Positions 20,528-30,662 of a DNA stretch of 64,000 nucleotides are shown here, one piece after another. Numbering within the stretch: position 1 is the stretch's first letter; each line of letters opens with the position of its first letter. A program made the position numbers and the translations under genes. The notes under the pieces were generated by a model. That model was given only the letters and a program-made list of their open reading frames with translations, made no database searches and was not told the origin of the DNA. Source of the stretch: Thermogymnomonas acidicola JCM 13583 (GTDB taxonomy: Archaea; Thermoplasmatota; Thermoplasmata; Thermoplasmatales; Thermoplasmataceae); NCBI RefSeq assembly GCF_001316105.1, contig NZ_BBCP01000011.1, positions 1-64,000 of the forward strand, written 5' to 3'.

Positions 20528-21949
20528 TCAATGCGCCCTGAAACTATTAATCTTTGCACCGTCAGAGTACCTGAGGAACACCTCCGGCACTGCCCCGATC
20601 ATGTCGGATACGCTGTACCATAGGCCCTTCCTCTCCATGCACATGTCGGCTGCTGACTTGTTGATGAAGGTACCGAGGAGCGATGCCCTCAGTGCTGGCA
20701 TTCCCTTTGACATGAGGGCAGAGATCAGCCCGGCGAGCATGTCGCCCGTGCCTCCCATAGTCATCCTCGGGTTGCCCCCCCCAGTGCACCTGTACAAAGA
20801 GTTGCCGTCAGTTATTATGTCCTCCTCTCCCTTTAAGACCACGACGACACCATGCGACTTCGCGAACTCCATGGCGTTCTCCGGCACGGGGGGGTCCATG
20901 CCACTCATATCCCTGAATTCCGATGCATGGGGCGTGACCACGACCTCCTTGCCGGACAGGTCGCCCAGATGGGGCAGGAGCCTCAGGGGGATCTGCATCC
21001 AGGACAATTCTCTGGGCCCTCATTATGATCTGTGAAACTATGCGCCTGTCAAAGTCCCTTCCAAGGCCTGGTCCCAGGAGTATGCACCTGGACCTGAAGG
21101 CTTCTTCTGGCACCGAATCACCTATGCTCGACACCATGTATTCGAAGGAATGCGAAGCTATGAGCGGTGCGTTCTCCCTCGTGGTGTAGACCTTGACCAG
21201 GTCGCAGCCCGCTGCAAGAGCTGCCCTGGCGGCTATCACGGCGGAGCCGTAGTATGACCAGCCTCCAAATACCGAGAGTGTGCCGTTCATGCCCTTGTGC
21301 GACCGGCTCCGGATAGGGTAGAAGAGCATGTCACCAGGGCCTGCCCTGTACACTGCGTCCCTGGGTATCCCTATGTCCCTGACGACGATCTTACCACTGT
21401 TCTCTCCTGTCATGCCCTCCTTGACATCCGTGAAGGTTACAGTTATGTGGGGGGGTCTCACTGCTATCTCGGAGCCCAGGCCCGAGGGTACATCGATTGA
21501 CACAACGGCCTTTCCACTGGTATTGATCTTCCTGATTGCAGAGGCATATGGTTCCCTCGGTGTGCCGTGCGCACCTACCCCCCCAGGATCGCATCTATTA
21601 CTATGGTGCAGTTCGCTATGCACTGGTCAAGCATTTCCGGGCCCTCTATCGGCCCGTTGTATGTCTCAACTGCCCTCTTCAGCATGTCCGTAGACAGAGA
21701 CTCCCTGCCCCTCAGAGCTATCACGGATACCGAGTTTGACTTTATGAGCTCGGAGGCCGCAACTATGCCGTCCCCCCCACCGTTGTTCCCGGACCCGCAC
21801 ACGACGCATATCCTCTGCCCCCCCTTCCCGAACTCCTCCTCTACGACTTCGCTGACAGCCCGGCCTGCATTCAGCATGAGCCTGAAGAGGTCACCGTAAA
21901 AGTACCTGTAATTTGCGTCTATCCTTGCAGATTCCAGGTAGGAAAGCAT
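20528..21949 (-). CDS. nnr: Bifunctional NAD(P)HX epimerase/dehydratase (frameshifted)
   Basis: Repairs hydrated NADH/NADPH. The N-terminal YjeF epimerase domain shows VVCGSGNNGGGDGIVAA and AILGGVGAHG; the C-terminal ADP/ATP-dependent dehydratase domain shows LLGPGLGRDF, VVTPHASEF, VVLKGEEDIITDG and the GNPRMTMGGTGDMLAG signature. Breaks occur at a 7-C run near 21580-21586 and near 20995 (missing base in the VLDAD-to-PLRLLP join). About 475 residues, normal for the fused enzyme. ATG 21949. Confidence 0.92.
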
Positions 21950-21987
21950 GTTTGAGTATCAGGGCTTTCCTAATAAACATGGACAGC

Positions 21988-22674
21988 CTACTTGAGCACC
22001 CTTCCGGTGGCTATCTTCCAGAGGTAGAGGTCGAATATGCCTGGCTCCAGGCCAATCTGTGACGCCATCCCAGCCAGTTCTCTCTCTACGGCAAGGTAGC
22101 TCTTCGCGGAGCCTGCCCTGAAAGCCGAGACATCGATTTCCCTGGACACAAGGCGCAGGACATGCTTGTCGAGTATGGCGAAGTCGAACACACCAACGTT
22201 CCTCAGGAAGTGTGACGCCTCTTTGTACCCAAGGCCATCGACGTTCGCCACCATGAACTCCCTGGCGTAGAAGCGGTCCCTCTCATTGACGATTGCCGGA
22301 AGCAGTGGCAGTACCCACCTGGCCCTGTATATGTACTGTGACCTCGTCCTGTAGAACCTGCAGTGGTGGGAGTGCATCCTGGACACGAGTGCATCGTAGC
22401 TGGAAAAGGCGAAGAACTCTTTGGGTACTAGGCGCTGCATTCTGAGACCGAGTTCCGCAGAGGTGTTCGCGGTGATGATGCAGAAGCAGAGTTCGCCAAA
22501 GAGGGTGAGGGGGGGATCGGAAGACCTCAGCACCCTGAACTCCTCCGCCCTTGATTCGACTTCAGAGCGCACTGGCGTATCCATCAGGCAGAAACGGCGT
22601 CGATAACGCTGGTCGAGCCCGAAAGTACCTGTTCCCTGAGGCGTTCCACTGCACTCCCTTGCGCCAGCACGCAA
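21988..22674 (-). CDS. ogg: N-glycosylase/DNA lyase Ogg2 (8-oxoguanine repair; N-terminus uncertain)
   Basis: Archaeal Ogg2-type HhH-GPD enzyme that removes 8-oxoguanine and nicks the strand. FGELCFCIITANTSAELG is the family signature; VDGLGYKEASHFLRNVG is the helix-hairpin-helix with the catalytic Lys, and DFAILDKHVLRL carries the catalytic Asp. A likely frame error near 22590 splits the first helix: another frame reads AVERLREQVLSGSTSVIDAV just upstream, as the family N-terminus would. MDTPVRSEVESRAEEF (22584) is the minimal start. About 200-230 residues. Confidence 0.87.
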   Translation of the reverse strand: MRAGARECSGTPQGTGTFGLDQRYRRRFCLMDTPVRSEVESRAEEFRVLRSSDPPLTLFGELCFCIITANTSAELGLRMQRLVPKEFFAFSSYDALVSRMHSHHCRFYRTRSQYIYRARWVLPLLPAIVNERDRFYAREFMVANVDGLGYKEASHFLRNVGVFDFAILDKHVLRLVSREIDVSAFRAGSAKSYLAVERELAGMASQIGLEPGIFDLYLWKIATGRVLK

Positions 22675-22731
22675 TGAAAACGCACATGCGGATTTAACGG
22701 TGTCGAATGCACCTGAAAAAATTGGTTTTGT

Positions 22732-23354
22732 TTAGGACTTGAAGGCCTCGTAGGCTTTTATGGCCTGCCTCAGCCTCTTCTCAACAACGTCCCACTTCAC
22801 GTTCCTCATGAAGCGTCGAGGTACGGGGGGGCCCTCTTTGCACCGTAGTCTGTATAGTAGGCATGCTCATACACGTCGAGGGCCAGTATGACTATGGCAT
22901 TCCATATGCCGTTCATGTTGTGCGCATCCGCGCCTATATTCCTGAGCTTGCCAGTGTTCAGGTCGAAGACGAGAAGCGACCATCCCCCCCTGAAGGCTAT
23001 GCCAGTGGCCTTAAAATCCTCGACCCACTTCTCGTAGCTGCCGAAGTCCTTCTCAATCTGCTTCTTGACGAATTCCGGTACCTGTGCCTTCACGTTAGCA
23101 AGGCTCTCGAAGTACAGCTCGTGCAGGAGGGCACCGTCGTAGTTGAACGTCTCCTCAAGCTTGAGTTCCCTCAGCTCGCTGTAGTTCTGGTTCGCCTTGC
23201 TCCTGTCGGCGTTTGGGAGCCTCTCCCATATCTCGTTTAGCTTGTTCACGTAGCCCTTGTAGTGGGTCTCGAAGTGGTACTCTATCTGCTGGTCCGATAT
23301 CCCGTCAAGTCCCTTGGGTTTCAGCTTGTCCTTTGTCTCCCATTTCTCTGCCAT
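22732..23354 (-). CDS. sod: Superoxide dismutase, Fe/Mn type (frameshifted near the end)
   Basis: Converts superoxide to hydrogen peroxide and oxygen. ATG 23354. Metal ligands: His in EYHFETHYKGYV (residues about 27-31), His in GALLHELYF, and Asp/His in DVYEHAYYTDYG. Runs of seven add a residue: FRGGWSLL and RAPPYLDA against FRGW and RAPY in the family. A missing C near 22808 stops the frame at DAS; correcting it gives DAFMRNVKWDVVEKRLRQA and a stop at 22732. Repaired length is about 205 residues. Confidence 0.95.
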
Positions 23355-23456
23355 GTTTTCACCGCTCGTTTATAATTTCAACAGGTAAAAAAGTTTCGAG
23401 ATTTGCAAGACGCAGTGGCCGGAATGAAGATACTATGGTTGTTCAAGTTTACAAAT

Positions 23457-23517
23457 TGTCCCGGCAGGGGGGGGAGATGATGACGTACCCTTGACTCGGG
23501 AGTGTACTGCCGGGACA
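23457..23517. repeat. 11-bp perfect inverted repeat (hairpin potential)
   Basis: Arms TGTCCCGGCAG (23457-23467) and CTGCCGGGACA (23507-23517) are perfect reverse complements around a 39-base spacer. Within the spacer lies AGATGATGACG, which contains a box C-like ATGATGA, but I find no convincing box D, so a C/D guide RNA is not claimed. The element is too short for an ordinary tRNA. Confidence 0.6.
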
Positions 23518-23598
23518 GGTGACCAGTGATATGATATATAAATTATTTATGCCAATGGAAGAGTCAGGCGGGCCCTTCTATTCCGATATGGTCACCTG
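23516..23598. repeat. 10-bp inverted repeat flanking an AT-rich TATA-like stretch
   Basis: Arms CAGGTGACCA (23516-23525) and TGGTCACCTG (23589-23598) are perfect reverse complements. Between them lies GATATATAAATTATTTATG (about 23533-23551). The first arm directly abuts the neighbouring 11-bp hairpin. The symmetry suggests paired protein sites or a larger RNA fold. Confidence 0.5.
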
Positions 23599-23771
23599 AA
23601 ATGGACTGCCCTTCACCCATTTCATAGTAAGTCCATGGCCTGCGGAAAACACGTCCAGCCACGCAGGGCCATGTGAACACGGACTTCCAGCGTCCAAGCC
23701 AACAGGCAATCAGGGCCTGGCGAATTCCACTCTTCAGGGGGGGATGGCAGTTCTCTTATGCATTAGGGCAC

Positions 23772-23981
23772 TCAGGCGAAGTCCTCGAGAGGTATCTCCC
23801 CCCCCTCAGATCCGTGCCTGCTGACCCTTAACCTCTCGTCTCTCTTCCTGGAAATCCATTCCTCCAGGCTCTCTTCATCCAGGGTTCTGGACCTGGTGAC
23901 CTCGGCGTTGCAGGTTGAACAGTAGAGGCCTGAATATATGAGTGTGCCGCATATTATGCAGTGGTGCTTGGCCGACATCAT
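23772..23981 (-). CDS. Small zinc-ribbon protein (DUF2116-like)
   Basis: 69 residues with CIICGTLIYSGLYCSTC, two CxxC pairs that would bind one zinc, followed by a charged helix (LDEESLEEWISRKRDERLRV). This resembles the DUF2116 zinc-ribbon family of archaea, whose function is unknown. It lies downstream of the GPN GTPase on the same strand. A 7-C run near the end gives EGGEIP in frame. Confidence 0.75.
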   Translation of the reverse strand: MMSAKHHCIICGTLIYSGLYCSTCNAEVTRSRTLDEESLEEWISRKRDERLRVSRHGSEGGEIPLEDFA

Positions 23982-24045
23982 GACCGCATACGGTCACACC
24001 TAAATTAGTTTACCATCAGGCTGAGCAACTGCGCCACCGAATTTT

Positions 24046-24831
24046 TCAGTCGTCCCTGTATAGCGTGTCCGTGTCCGCTCCGCCCTCGAAGAAGAGGGAC
24101 ATCTTGCTGTATATGTCCTCGAGTCCCGTGAAGTCCCTGGAGGAGACGGGTATGATCTCGGAAAACATCCCGCTGTCCTGCAGGGCCGTTATCACACCTG
24201 AAAGGTAGTCCTTCAGCATCTCCTGCCTCTCCTCGAACAGCGCGTTGCGCAGCTCCTCTGAGTCGTTGAACCACGTCTTGATCTCGTCAAGGTCGTCCTC
24301 ACCGATGAGGTCGGTCTTGTTCACTATATACAGCATTGGTTTGTAGAACCTCGAAAACACGGAACCGTAGAGCATCATCTGTGAGACAAGGCCGGAGGGC
24401 GATGTTGAGAGGACCGCATCGGTGACGAATGCTAGCATGGCCCTGCCACCGGACAGCTTGTCCACAAGCATCGGGCTGCCCTGCCTAAACGCGAAGAGCT
24501 CTATCTGGCCCGGCGTATCGAATATAACGTAGTAGTCGTTGAACTCAGAGAGGTATTCCTGCATCTTGTCCACGTTCTCCAGCATAAGGTCAGAAGCCAC
24601 TATCTGGGCCCCCCCGTTTGGGCCAAGGTTGAATTCAGACATCACGTCCGGTAGCGATATGATCTCCCTCACATCCACATCCGGTTCATACGGCACGAAC
24701 TCTGACCCGGGGGGGTCCAGGTTAACGACCGCAACGTCGTACTCCTGCTTTATGAACCACTCCTTCAGGGCTCCGCAGAGCGTCGATTTTCCAGTACCAG
24801 CTGGGCCTGTAACGAAGAGTGAACCTATCAT
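24046..24831 (-). CDS. GPN-loop GTPase
   Basis: SIMIBI-class GTPase homologous to eukaryotic GPN1-3 (RNA polymerase assembly); the archaeal role is unproven. ATG 24831 gives MIGSLFVTGPAGTGKSTL with the P-loop. FNLGPNGGAQI is the GPN insert (family GPNGA; the 7-base run adds a glycine). FDTPGQIELFAFR is the G3 region and VNKTDL the G4 base-specificity motif. About 261 residues. It begins two bases after the proposed PolD large-subunit stop, so they are probably co-transcribed. Confidence 0.92.
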   Translation of the reverse strand: MIGSLFVTGPAGTGKSTLCGALKEWFIKQEYDVAVVNLDPPGSEFVPYEPDVDVREIISLPDVMSEFNLGPNGGAQIVASDLMLENVDKMQEYLSEFNDYYVIFDTPGQIELFAFRQGSPMLVDKLSGGRAMLAFVTDAVLSTSPSGLVSQMMLYGSVFSRFYKPMLYIVNKTDLIGEDDLDEIKTWFNDSEELRNALFEERQEMLKDYLSGVITALQDSGMFSEIIPVSSRDFTGLEDIYSKMSLFFEGGADTDTLYRDD

Positions 24832-24833
24832 CG

Positions 24834-27800
24834 CTACCTTCCTGGTATGCCTCCAGCCCAATAACCTCTTTCCTCTCCTCCTCTCCGAATGTCCCCCCCT
24901 CTATGGTCTTCACAAGATTGTCGATCCTCATCTTCAGGTACCAGGCAGGTTATATTTCTCCGCCATCTTTATGGTCTCGTCCATGTACTTTACTATGCTG
25001 CCCCCCCTGTGAATCGTCAGCGTGAGCTGCGGGTTACCGCAGCGCAGGCACTTTCCCGACAGTGCACTCTCCTGTACTTGGTGTTGCACTTTGTGCACCT
25101 GAACTCCTGGGAGAAGAAGCGGCGGAAGTTCCCGAATATGTCGGGGGGGAGGAAGTGGGACTCCAGGACCCTTGCCGCGACATCATCAACGTCAACCGCC
25201 CTGAGCTTCGAAGCTAGACCCAGCTGCATTGATATCTTTTCCTCCATGCTCTCTATTGTCTTGTAAGAGGAGACCTTTACCCCCTCAGATATGTCCCTGG
25301 TGTCGTGCGTGTAACCTATGCCGTAGTAGGTTCCATTTTCAGCAATGAACTTCTTGTATGGCTTCATTATGCCTCTATTTCAGAAGGCATTGCGTGCCTC
25401 TCCGCGGCAAGGTAGAACTCCTCAGGGTACTCCCACATGGTATCGAGGTTCATGGCCTCCTTGTCCACCTCATCAGGCCTCAGGTTCACTGTCAGCACTA
25501 GGGGGGGCGCATCCATGAGGCCCCCCCGGTGGTGGAAGGCAGGAACTCCCTGGAGAAGTTAAGGAGGCCATCCATGAGCAGCATGACGCTGTCCTCATCA
25601 CCGTCGCAGTTCCTCCTCTTGGCCGCGTGGAAGAGGGGGGGTGTGCATAGCATGCACTTACATCCGAGAACCCTATGATCCTACCAACTATTCCACCTGA
25701 CGTGTGCGGCGCCAGTCCTATGACCAGGTGCCCAATGAGGTCATCGGCGCTCTCGCACATGTAGTAAGGCTCCATTCCATAGTACTTCACAAGCAGGTCA
25801 TCTACGAACCTTGCAACCCTGAGCAGGTATTCCGCGGCCTGCCTCGGTATTATTATGTCCTGCGGGTACAGTTCGAGGATTCCGTCACCCCCCCTGTAGC
25901 CCAGCTCCTGGAGCCTCTCCCTGCTGACCCCCCCTATCTCCTCTGGCCTGAAGTGTGTTATGGGTATGTCTGTCATGTCGAACCTGGCAGTCCCGTCCTT
26001 GTTGGTGGATATGCCGTGGTAGGCCCTCAGGATGCCCTTTTCAATGGGCTCGCACACCCTGTTCCTGGACATGAGCTTCTTGACACCCTTCAGCTCACCT
26101 ATCTGCTCCAGGTCTATGGAGAGGCGCTCCTCGGCCCTCCTCAGTATCAGGTCTAGGTCCACATCCATCTCCGTGGTCCTCACCGGCGATGTGGTGGAAC
26201 CGCACTCGGGGGCACAGTGGCTGCGGGCCCTGGTAGCCGCATGACCTGCATGACCTTGCCTGTACCTCCACCTTTATTGTCCCGGTCTTGCCTGCGTTCT
26301 TGATGGACCTCCTGGTGTCGCCGTAGTTCTCCACAGGGAACAGCACGTGCACCATGGGTTTCATCTTCCTGTCCCCCCCAGCCTTCTCCGGCCTGCCCAT
26401 CCTCGCCCCCCCCACCCTGGTGGGTGCACGTGGCTTTATCGCTATTCCGGATGCCCTGTTCACGCACTCAACAGCGTCCTTTCCCTCGATCTCCCCCCCG
26501 AACTTCTCCACCGAACCTCCAGAGATCCTGAGGCCCATGGAGTAGAAGAGTGCGAACGCGTCCCTGACAAGGATGCCCCCCCTTCCACCTTCCTGAATTC
26601 AACACCGAGCTTCACCAGGGTATCTTCAGCCCTGGCATCCATCAGGGCATCCTCTCCAGATACCCTGGAGGCCATCGCCAGGTCCCTGAGTTCCCTGAGC
26701 TCATCTACGCTGATATCGTGCCAGAAGTAGTCCCATGCGGGGGTGCAGTGGGACCCCCCCATACCTTACAGAGATCTCCACAGCCTCCCTTGAGCCTGGC
26801 CTGGATGACACATACTTTGAGAGCTCGGGGAACCTTGAGGCGTATATCCTCCACCACTCAGCTGTGAAAGATGGTGTCTCGAGGACGTGGTTGTTCTCAA
26901 GGAAGTCACCGTAGGATATGAGGATCTCCCCGGCATCCGTTATTTCAGTGATCTCATTCTCAAGCATCTTTGCGTCCTCAAGCCTGTCTATGCGCACGTG
27001 GTCACCGTTGGAGAGCCTGACCATCGGGCCGTCTATCTCGTCGCAGGGAGTTATTGCCCCGGCTTTGCCAGGCATCTCTAGCTTGAGCTGGGAGCCTATG
27101 GCAATGAACTTGTCCATCACGTACATGGTGGCCGGGTTAAGGGAGACGGCTGCAAGGCCAGAGACCCTGGAGCGCCCGTACCTGAGCCTGAACCCACCTG
27201 GCCTGCCGGGGGGGTGCGTGAACACCGGCCTGCCCGCTATAAGATCCTTCAGGAACTTCTCTGACTTCTTCTCGCTTGAACCGTCTTCCTTCTTGCCCGT
27301 CAGCTGGGAGAGGAAGTTCCACTCCTCCAGCCTCAGGGCATTAGTGTACTTGAGAACTTTCTTTGCCTTCTGGATCAGGCCCTCGCAGAGCACAAGGCAC
27401 ATCCCTCCTCTTATCCTGTTCGTCCTGATCCTCTTCATGTCCCTGTGGCCGGAGACCTCTTCCTCCTCACTGCCCTCGCCATCGATGCATATGGGGGGAA
27501 TTCTGTATGACCAGCTTGATCTCCTCAGCGGTTGGCATGTACTGGAGGTGCTTCACGCGGTTGTAGGCCTGTACCTCCTCTATGTAGCGCTCAATCTCGT
27601 CCTCGGTGGGCAAGAACCTCCCGATGCCGAGCTCCCTCCTCACCACATCACCTATCAGGACACTCAAAGCCTGCGCGGTGCCACCGGCTCCCCCCCTTAT
27701 GGCCCAGCATAAACGATCCCCCCCGCGTAAGTGCTGCCGTCATCGTTCTTTGATATGTACACGCCGCCGATGCCTTCAAGAGGAGCGACAAGGATGCCCT

Positions 27801-28144
27801 CTGTGAGTATGGCAAGGCCTACCCTGACGGCCTTGTCCAGTGCAGCCTCTGTCCCCCCCTGTCCTGACAGCCTGGATGCCACACGCCTCGCCATCTCTAT
27901 GGCTACCTCTTCCCTGCTCATCTTCTCCCCCCCGAGCTCCCTTATCTCCGCCGCTATGCCAGGGATCGAGATGAGCTCCTCCACTCTGTCCGCCATATCT
28001 GAGGCCAGGGGGGATCTCAACCCTGTCGGTAACGTCCCTACCCTGTGAACGGGCCCTCTGGGCAAGGTCATAGCACTCCCTGACCTTCCTCTCTATGTTC
28101 TCCCTGTAAGCCGAAATGGGATCCTCATGGTGGGACAGAAGCAT
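24834..28144 (-). CDS. polC: DNA polymerase D large subunit DP2 (frameshifted many times)
   Basis: Catalytic subunit of the archaeal replicative PolD. ATG 28144 ([20 protein letters not shown]). [10 protein letters not shown]-type region and [20 protein letters not shown] match the N-terminal core after repair; [13 protein letters not shown] is a zinc site; [20 protein letters not shown] is the catalytic N-x-D-G-D motif (about 25600). A second zinc cluster ([10 protein letters not shown], then [11 protein letters not shown] when repaired) lies near the C-terminus. I count at least eight frame breaks, mostly at 7-base C runs (27717-27724, 27502, 26754, 26577, 26220, 25637, 25524, 25060). No intein seen. 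The C-terminal stop at 24834 is my best estimate. About 1100 residues. Confidence 0.92.
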
Positions 28145-28386
28145 GGTGGCAAATAGCGGTAGTGTGGATAATAATGTTGTGCATGCTGAGAATATCACAC
28201 TGCTGTGGGTTGCTTGGGGAGTAAGGCCAGGCTGGCAGACAACTCTTTTTGCATGCAGGTGGCGGCCTGGAGGCTGGACTTCATGCTGTGGGAACCCACG
28301 ATCCGTAGAGGCAAGGGGGCCGTCCTAGCCATGAAAGTGGGGGTCCGGGCTTGCCCTCCCTTCCTGTGCAGTGCTGGGTGCCCGAA
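28145..28386. other. Intergenic segment, nothing recognised
   Basis: About 240 bases upstream of the PolD large-subunit gene and downstream of the monooxygenase-like gene. No convincing frame or RNA. It contains ordinary 4- and 5-base G runs (near 28215, 28315 and 28340), unlike most coding parts of the window. Confidence 0.4.
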
Positions 28387-28730
28387 TCAGCCAGGCACCT
28401 CTGAGGCACATGTCCACGCCCTCACTGGGGGGATGTGCGTCAGGAATATCCTGTGATAGGGCTTGCCGTTAAGGATCTCGGCCCCCCCGGAGTGGGTCAC
28501 GCTCTTGAAAGCCTCGCTTTCAACGAATTCCCTGAAGGCATCAACGCTCTCCCAAGTGCTCAGTATCAGGTACTGGAGGAGTCGACCTCCCTGTAGAGCT
28601 TTGCGTCCTTGATACCTTTGCCGTTTTCCTTAAGGTACCTGAGCACATCAGAGAACTGCCTTTCAAATTCACTCTCATGGCCTCTCTTCACGTCGTAGAA
28701 AAAGCCTATGTTGACGATTTCTTCGCTCAT
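28387..28730 (-). CDS. Antibiotic-biosynthesis-monooxygenase-like (ABM) domain protein (frameshifted)
   Basis: Small ferredoxin-like ABM/heme-degrading fold protein, about 114 residues repaired. ATG 28730 gives MSEEIVNIGFFYDVKRGHE, then FERQFSDVLRYLKENGKGI. A single-base error near 28572-28578 stops the first frame at DSSST; the next frame continues YLILSTWESVDAFREFVES, the typical W-E-S motif, then AFKSVTHSGGAEIL. The substrate is unknown; many relatives are stress proteins of unclear activity. Confidence 0.75.
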
Positions 28731-28860
28731 CGCCTGCCCCCCCATTTAAGTAATGGATATAATGGATAAAAGTGTAACGAATATCTGTACGGCAAGGCAG
28801 CTTCAGGCATGGTGAGCGCAGACGAATCCTGTTCATATATGTGAATGCAATGGAGGTTAT

Positions 28861-29430
28861 ATGACAACAATCAAGAGCGCTGTCATGTCTGTAATATCAA
28901 GCGACCCCCCCACTTACTCCATGATAGTGAGCAGCGGGCTCTGCAATTACACAAGCATGGCGAAGAGGATACAGAGGACTGTGGAGGTGATGCTGGGCCG
29001 CCAGGTGAACCTCAATTCCATAACTAAGGCCCTGACCCAGATACGCATTGAGCCCAGGTATGTCAACATTTTCGGAATAGTTTCTCAGGCAACGCTCTGG
29101 GCGGAGTACGGCCTGAACGAGTTGCAGTGCGGCCTGAACGACAGGCTGCCGGAGGGTTCGCTGCTCGTTGTCAGGAGGGACGGTTACTATACCTGCCTCT
29201 GCAAGACAGGTGAGCCCGGTAAGATCGCGCTCATAAGGATCAGGACGCCGAAGGAGGCCTCCAACACTCCTGGCCTCTCGCTCTTCATAACTGAATACCT
29301 CTATCTCAACGGTGTGGAGTTCAGCAACATTTACAGGCTTGGCAACGAGATCTGGATAACATCAGATTCCGAGAACGCGGGCAGAATACTTTCCATACTG
29401 AGCGACATGATATATAGGTCACAGCACTGA
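28861..29430 (+). CDS. Conserved archaeal regulator-like protein (possible HTH plus ACT-like domain)
   Basis: 189 residues from ATG 28861. Residues 1-65 are helical and could form a winged helix (MTTIKSAVMSVISSDPPTYS then TSMAKRIQRTVEVMLGRQ). The C-terminal part, LLVVRRDGYYTCLC and GKIALIRIRTPKEASNTPGL, alternates strands and helices like an ACT/RAM ligand-binding domain. I do not recognise a named family. The frame is intact with one 7-C run (SSDPPTY). A purine-rich stretch (GGAGGT) sits very close to the ATG. Confidence 0.6.
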   Translation: MTTIKSAVMSVISSDPPTYSMIVSSGLCNYTSMAKRIQRTVEVMLGRQVNLNSITKALTQIRIEPRYVNIFGIVSQATLWAEYGLNELQCGLNDRLPEGSLLVVRRDGYYTCLCKTGEPGKIALIRIRTPKEASNTPGLSLFITEYLYLNGVEFSNIYRLGNEIWITSDSENAGRILSILSDMIYRSQH

Positions 29431-29501
29431 TTTGAATTCACAAATATGATTTATTTTTCATGAATGGGAAACATTAATCTATCTGAGAAAGATTAGCGGG
29501 T

Positions 29502-30285
29502 ATGTTTCCAATTGAATACGCCTTCGCCGTGGTTTCAGGCGTACTTGTGGGTTTCAGCCTGGGGCTAATAGGTGGTGGCGGATCAATACTCGCCATTCCT
29601 CTCTTCATATACTTCGTTGGGATAGACAACGTTCATGCGGCCATAGGAACAACCGCACTGGCTGTGAGCCTGAACAGCTTCTTCAACTTCACCCAGCACC
29701 TGCGCCTCGGCAACGCTGATCTGAGGATCGGCTCCATATTCGCCGGCATCGGCGTGGCGGGCGTCCTGGCGGGGACCACCCTGGGCCTGATCACACCGGG
29801 CAGTTCCCTTCTCTTTTACTTCAGCATTGTGATGGTCGGCATAGGCATTTACATGTTATTCGAGAGGAGGAGGGAGAGGCAGGGTGCCGGAGGCAACAGG
29901 TATGGCAGGATATCCCTGTCTTCCCTGGTTGCTGGGTTCGCCTCTGGGTACTTCGGAATAGGTGGAGGTTTCCTCATCGTGCCCTCCCTCCTGTACTCTT
30001 CCAGCATTGGCATGAACAGGACTGTGGGGACCTCCCTTCTGGCAGTGGGGGACTTTCGGCCTTGTAACAGCAATAAGGTACGGAATAGCAGGCTACCTCT
30101 ACCCAGTGATCGCTATCCTATATGTGGCCGGCGGCATAATCGGGGGTCTTGCTGGAGCCAGGCTTTCGAAGAAGACGGACTCCAGGAACCTCAAGAGGGC
30201 CTTCGCGGCTGTGATAATCGCAGTTGGCATATACCTTGCAGTAAGCAACTTCCACCCCCCTAGTGGAAGTAGCCCAGGTAATTAA
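29502..30285 (+). CDS. TauE/SafE-family sulfite/organosulfonate exporter-like membrane protein (frameshifted)
   Basis: Polytopic carrier of the TauE/SafE (DUF81) family. LGLIGGGGSILAIPLFIYF near residues 20-38 and its C-terminal repeat FGIGGGFLIVPSLLY are the paired family signatures. HAAIGTTALAVSLNSFFNF and MNRTVGTSLLAVG are the following helices. A GGGGG run near 30048-30052 breaks the frame; the next frame continues FGLVTAIRYGIAGYLYP and RLSKKTDSRNLKRAFA, a typical end. About 260 residues, eight helices. An anion/sulfur compound substrate is inferred from family. Confidence 0.86.
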
Positions 30286-30569
30286 GAACAAGCATGCTAT
30301 CGCCGAGGCAAAGATAAGGAGTCCGGCGACGGCCTCCTTTTCAGGCAGGCCTATGTTGAGTGCCCTCTTCAGGCCTCCAGCACCCCCCCCGATTTCCCTG
30401 AGACGGGCAGCATGGGTGTAAATGAACTTTAAGTAGCCCTCCGCCAGGTAGGAAAGGGTCGAGACCTTCTGTCCTATATAGAAGAAAGCCGCCAGGGCCA
30501 GCACATATGAAACCACTATGAACGTGTTACCTAGCTTCTGTCTCTGCGGGGGGCATTTTGAGATGGCAT
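30260..30569 (-). CDS. Small two-helix membrane protein of unknown function
   Basis: Proposed from ATG 30569 (MPSQNAP) with one frame correction at the C run near 30548-30553, giving RQRQKLGNTFIVVSYVLALA. Two hydrophobic helices: VVSYVLALAAFFYIGQ and VAGLLIFASAIACLFLIT, separated by a charged loop (YTHAARLREIGGG). The C-terminal end is uncertain; I place it at the TAG complementary to 30260-30262, which needs a frame correction. It converges on and slightly overlaps the TauE/SafE gene. No family recognised. Confidence 0.5.
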
Positions 30570-30662
30570 GCTAAACATGTCTAATTAATCTTTCTAGCAG
30601 TATAATTTATGAAAGAGCATTCATGCATGTGAAATTCTAATAGAGTGAAAGCATACACCGGC

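Larger units (their letters stand above)
23355..23771. other. Gene-free region with two inverted repeats
   Basis: 417 bases between sod and the zinc-ribbon gene with no convincing coding frame. It holds the two inverted repeats annotated separately, an AT-rich stretch at 23529-23552 and a 7-G run near 23738. It could encode a structured RNA or be a regulatory region for the divergent sod gene; I cannot assign it. Confidence 0.5.

Noticed and set aside
23457-23517. tRNA or box C/D guide RNA at the 11-bp hairpin
   Set aside because: Total length is about 61 bases, too short for a tRNA cloverleaf, and no CUGA box D pairs with the ATGATGA box C-like sequence.
24722-24931. Extension of the PolD large subunit through the GPN gene start
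   Set aside because: This frame runs more than 100 bases into the GPN gene in another register; a stop at 24834-24836 just before the GPN ATG is more natural.
24834-28144. Pseudogene call for the PolD large subunit and other heavily broken genes
   Set aside because: Breaks fall at homopolymers or simple one-base losses, and every domain motif is present and in order, so sequence error is the better explanation.
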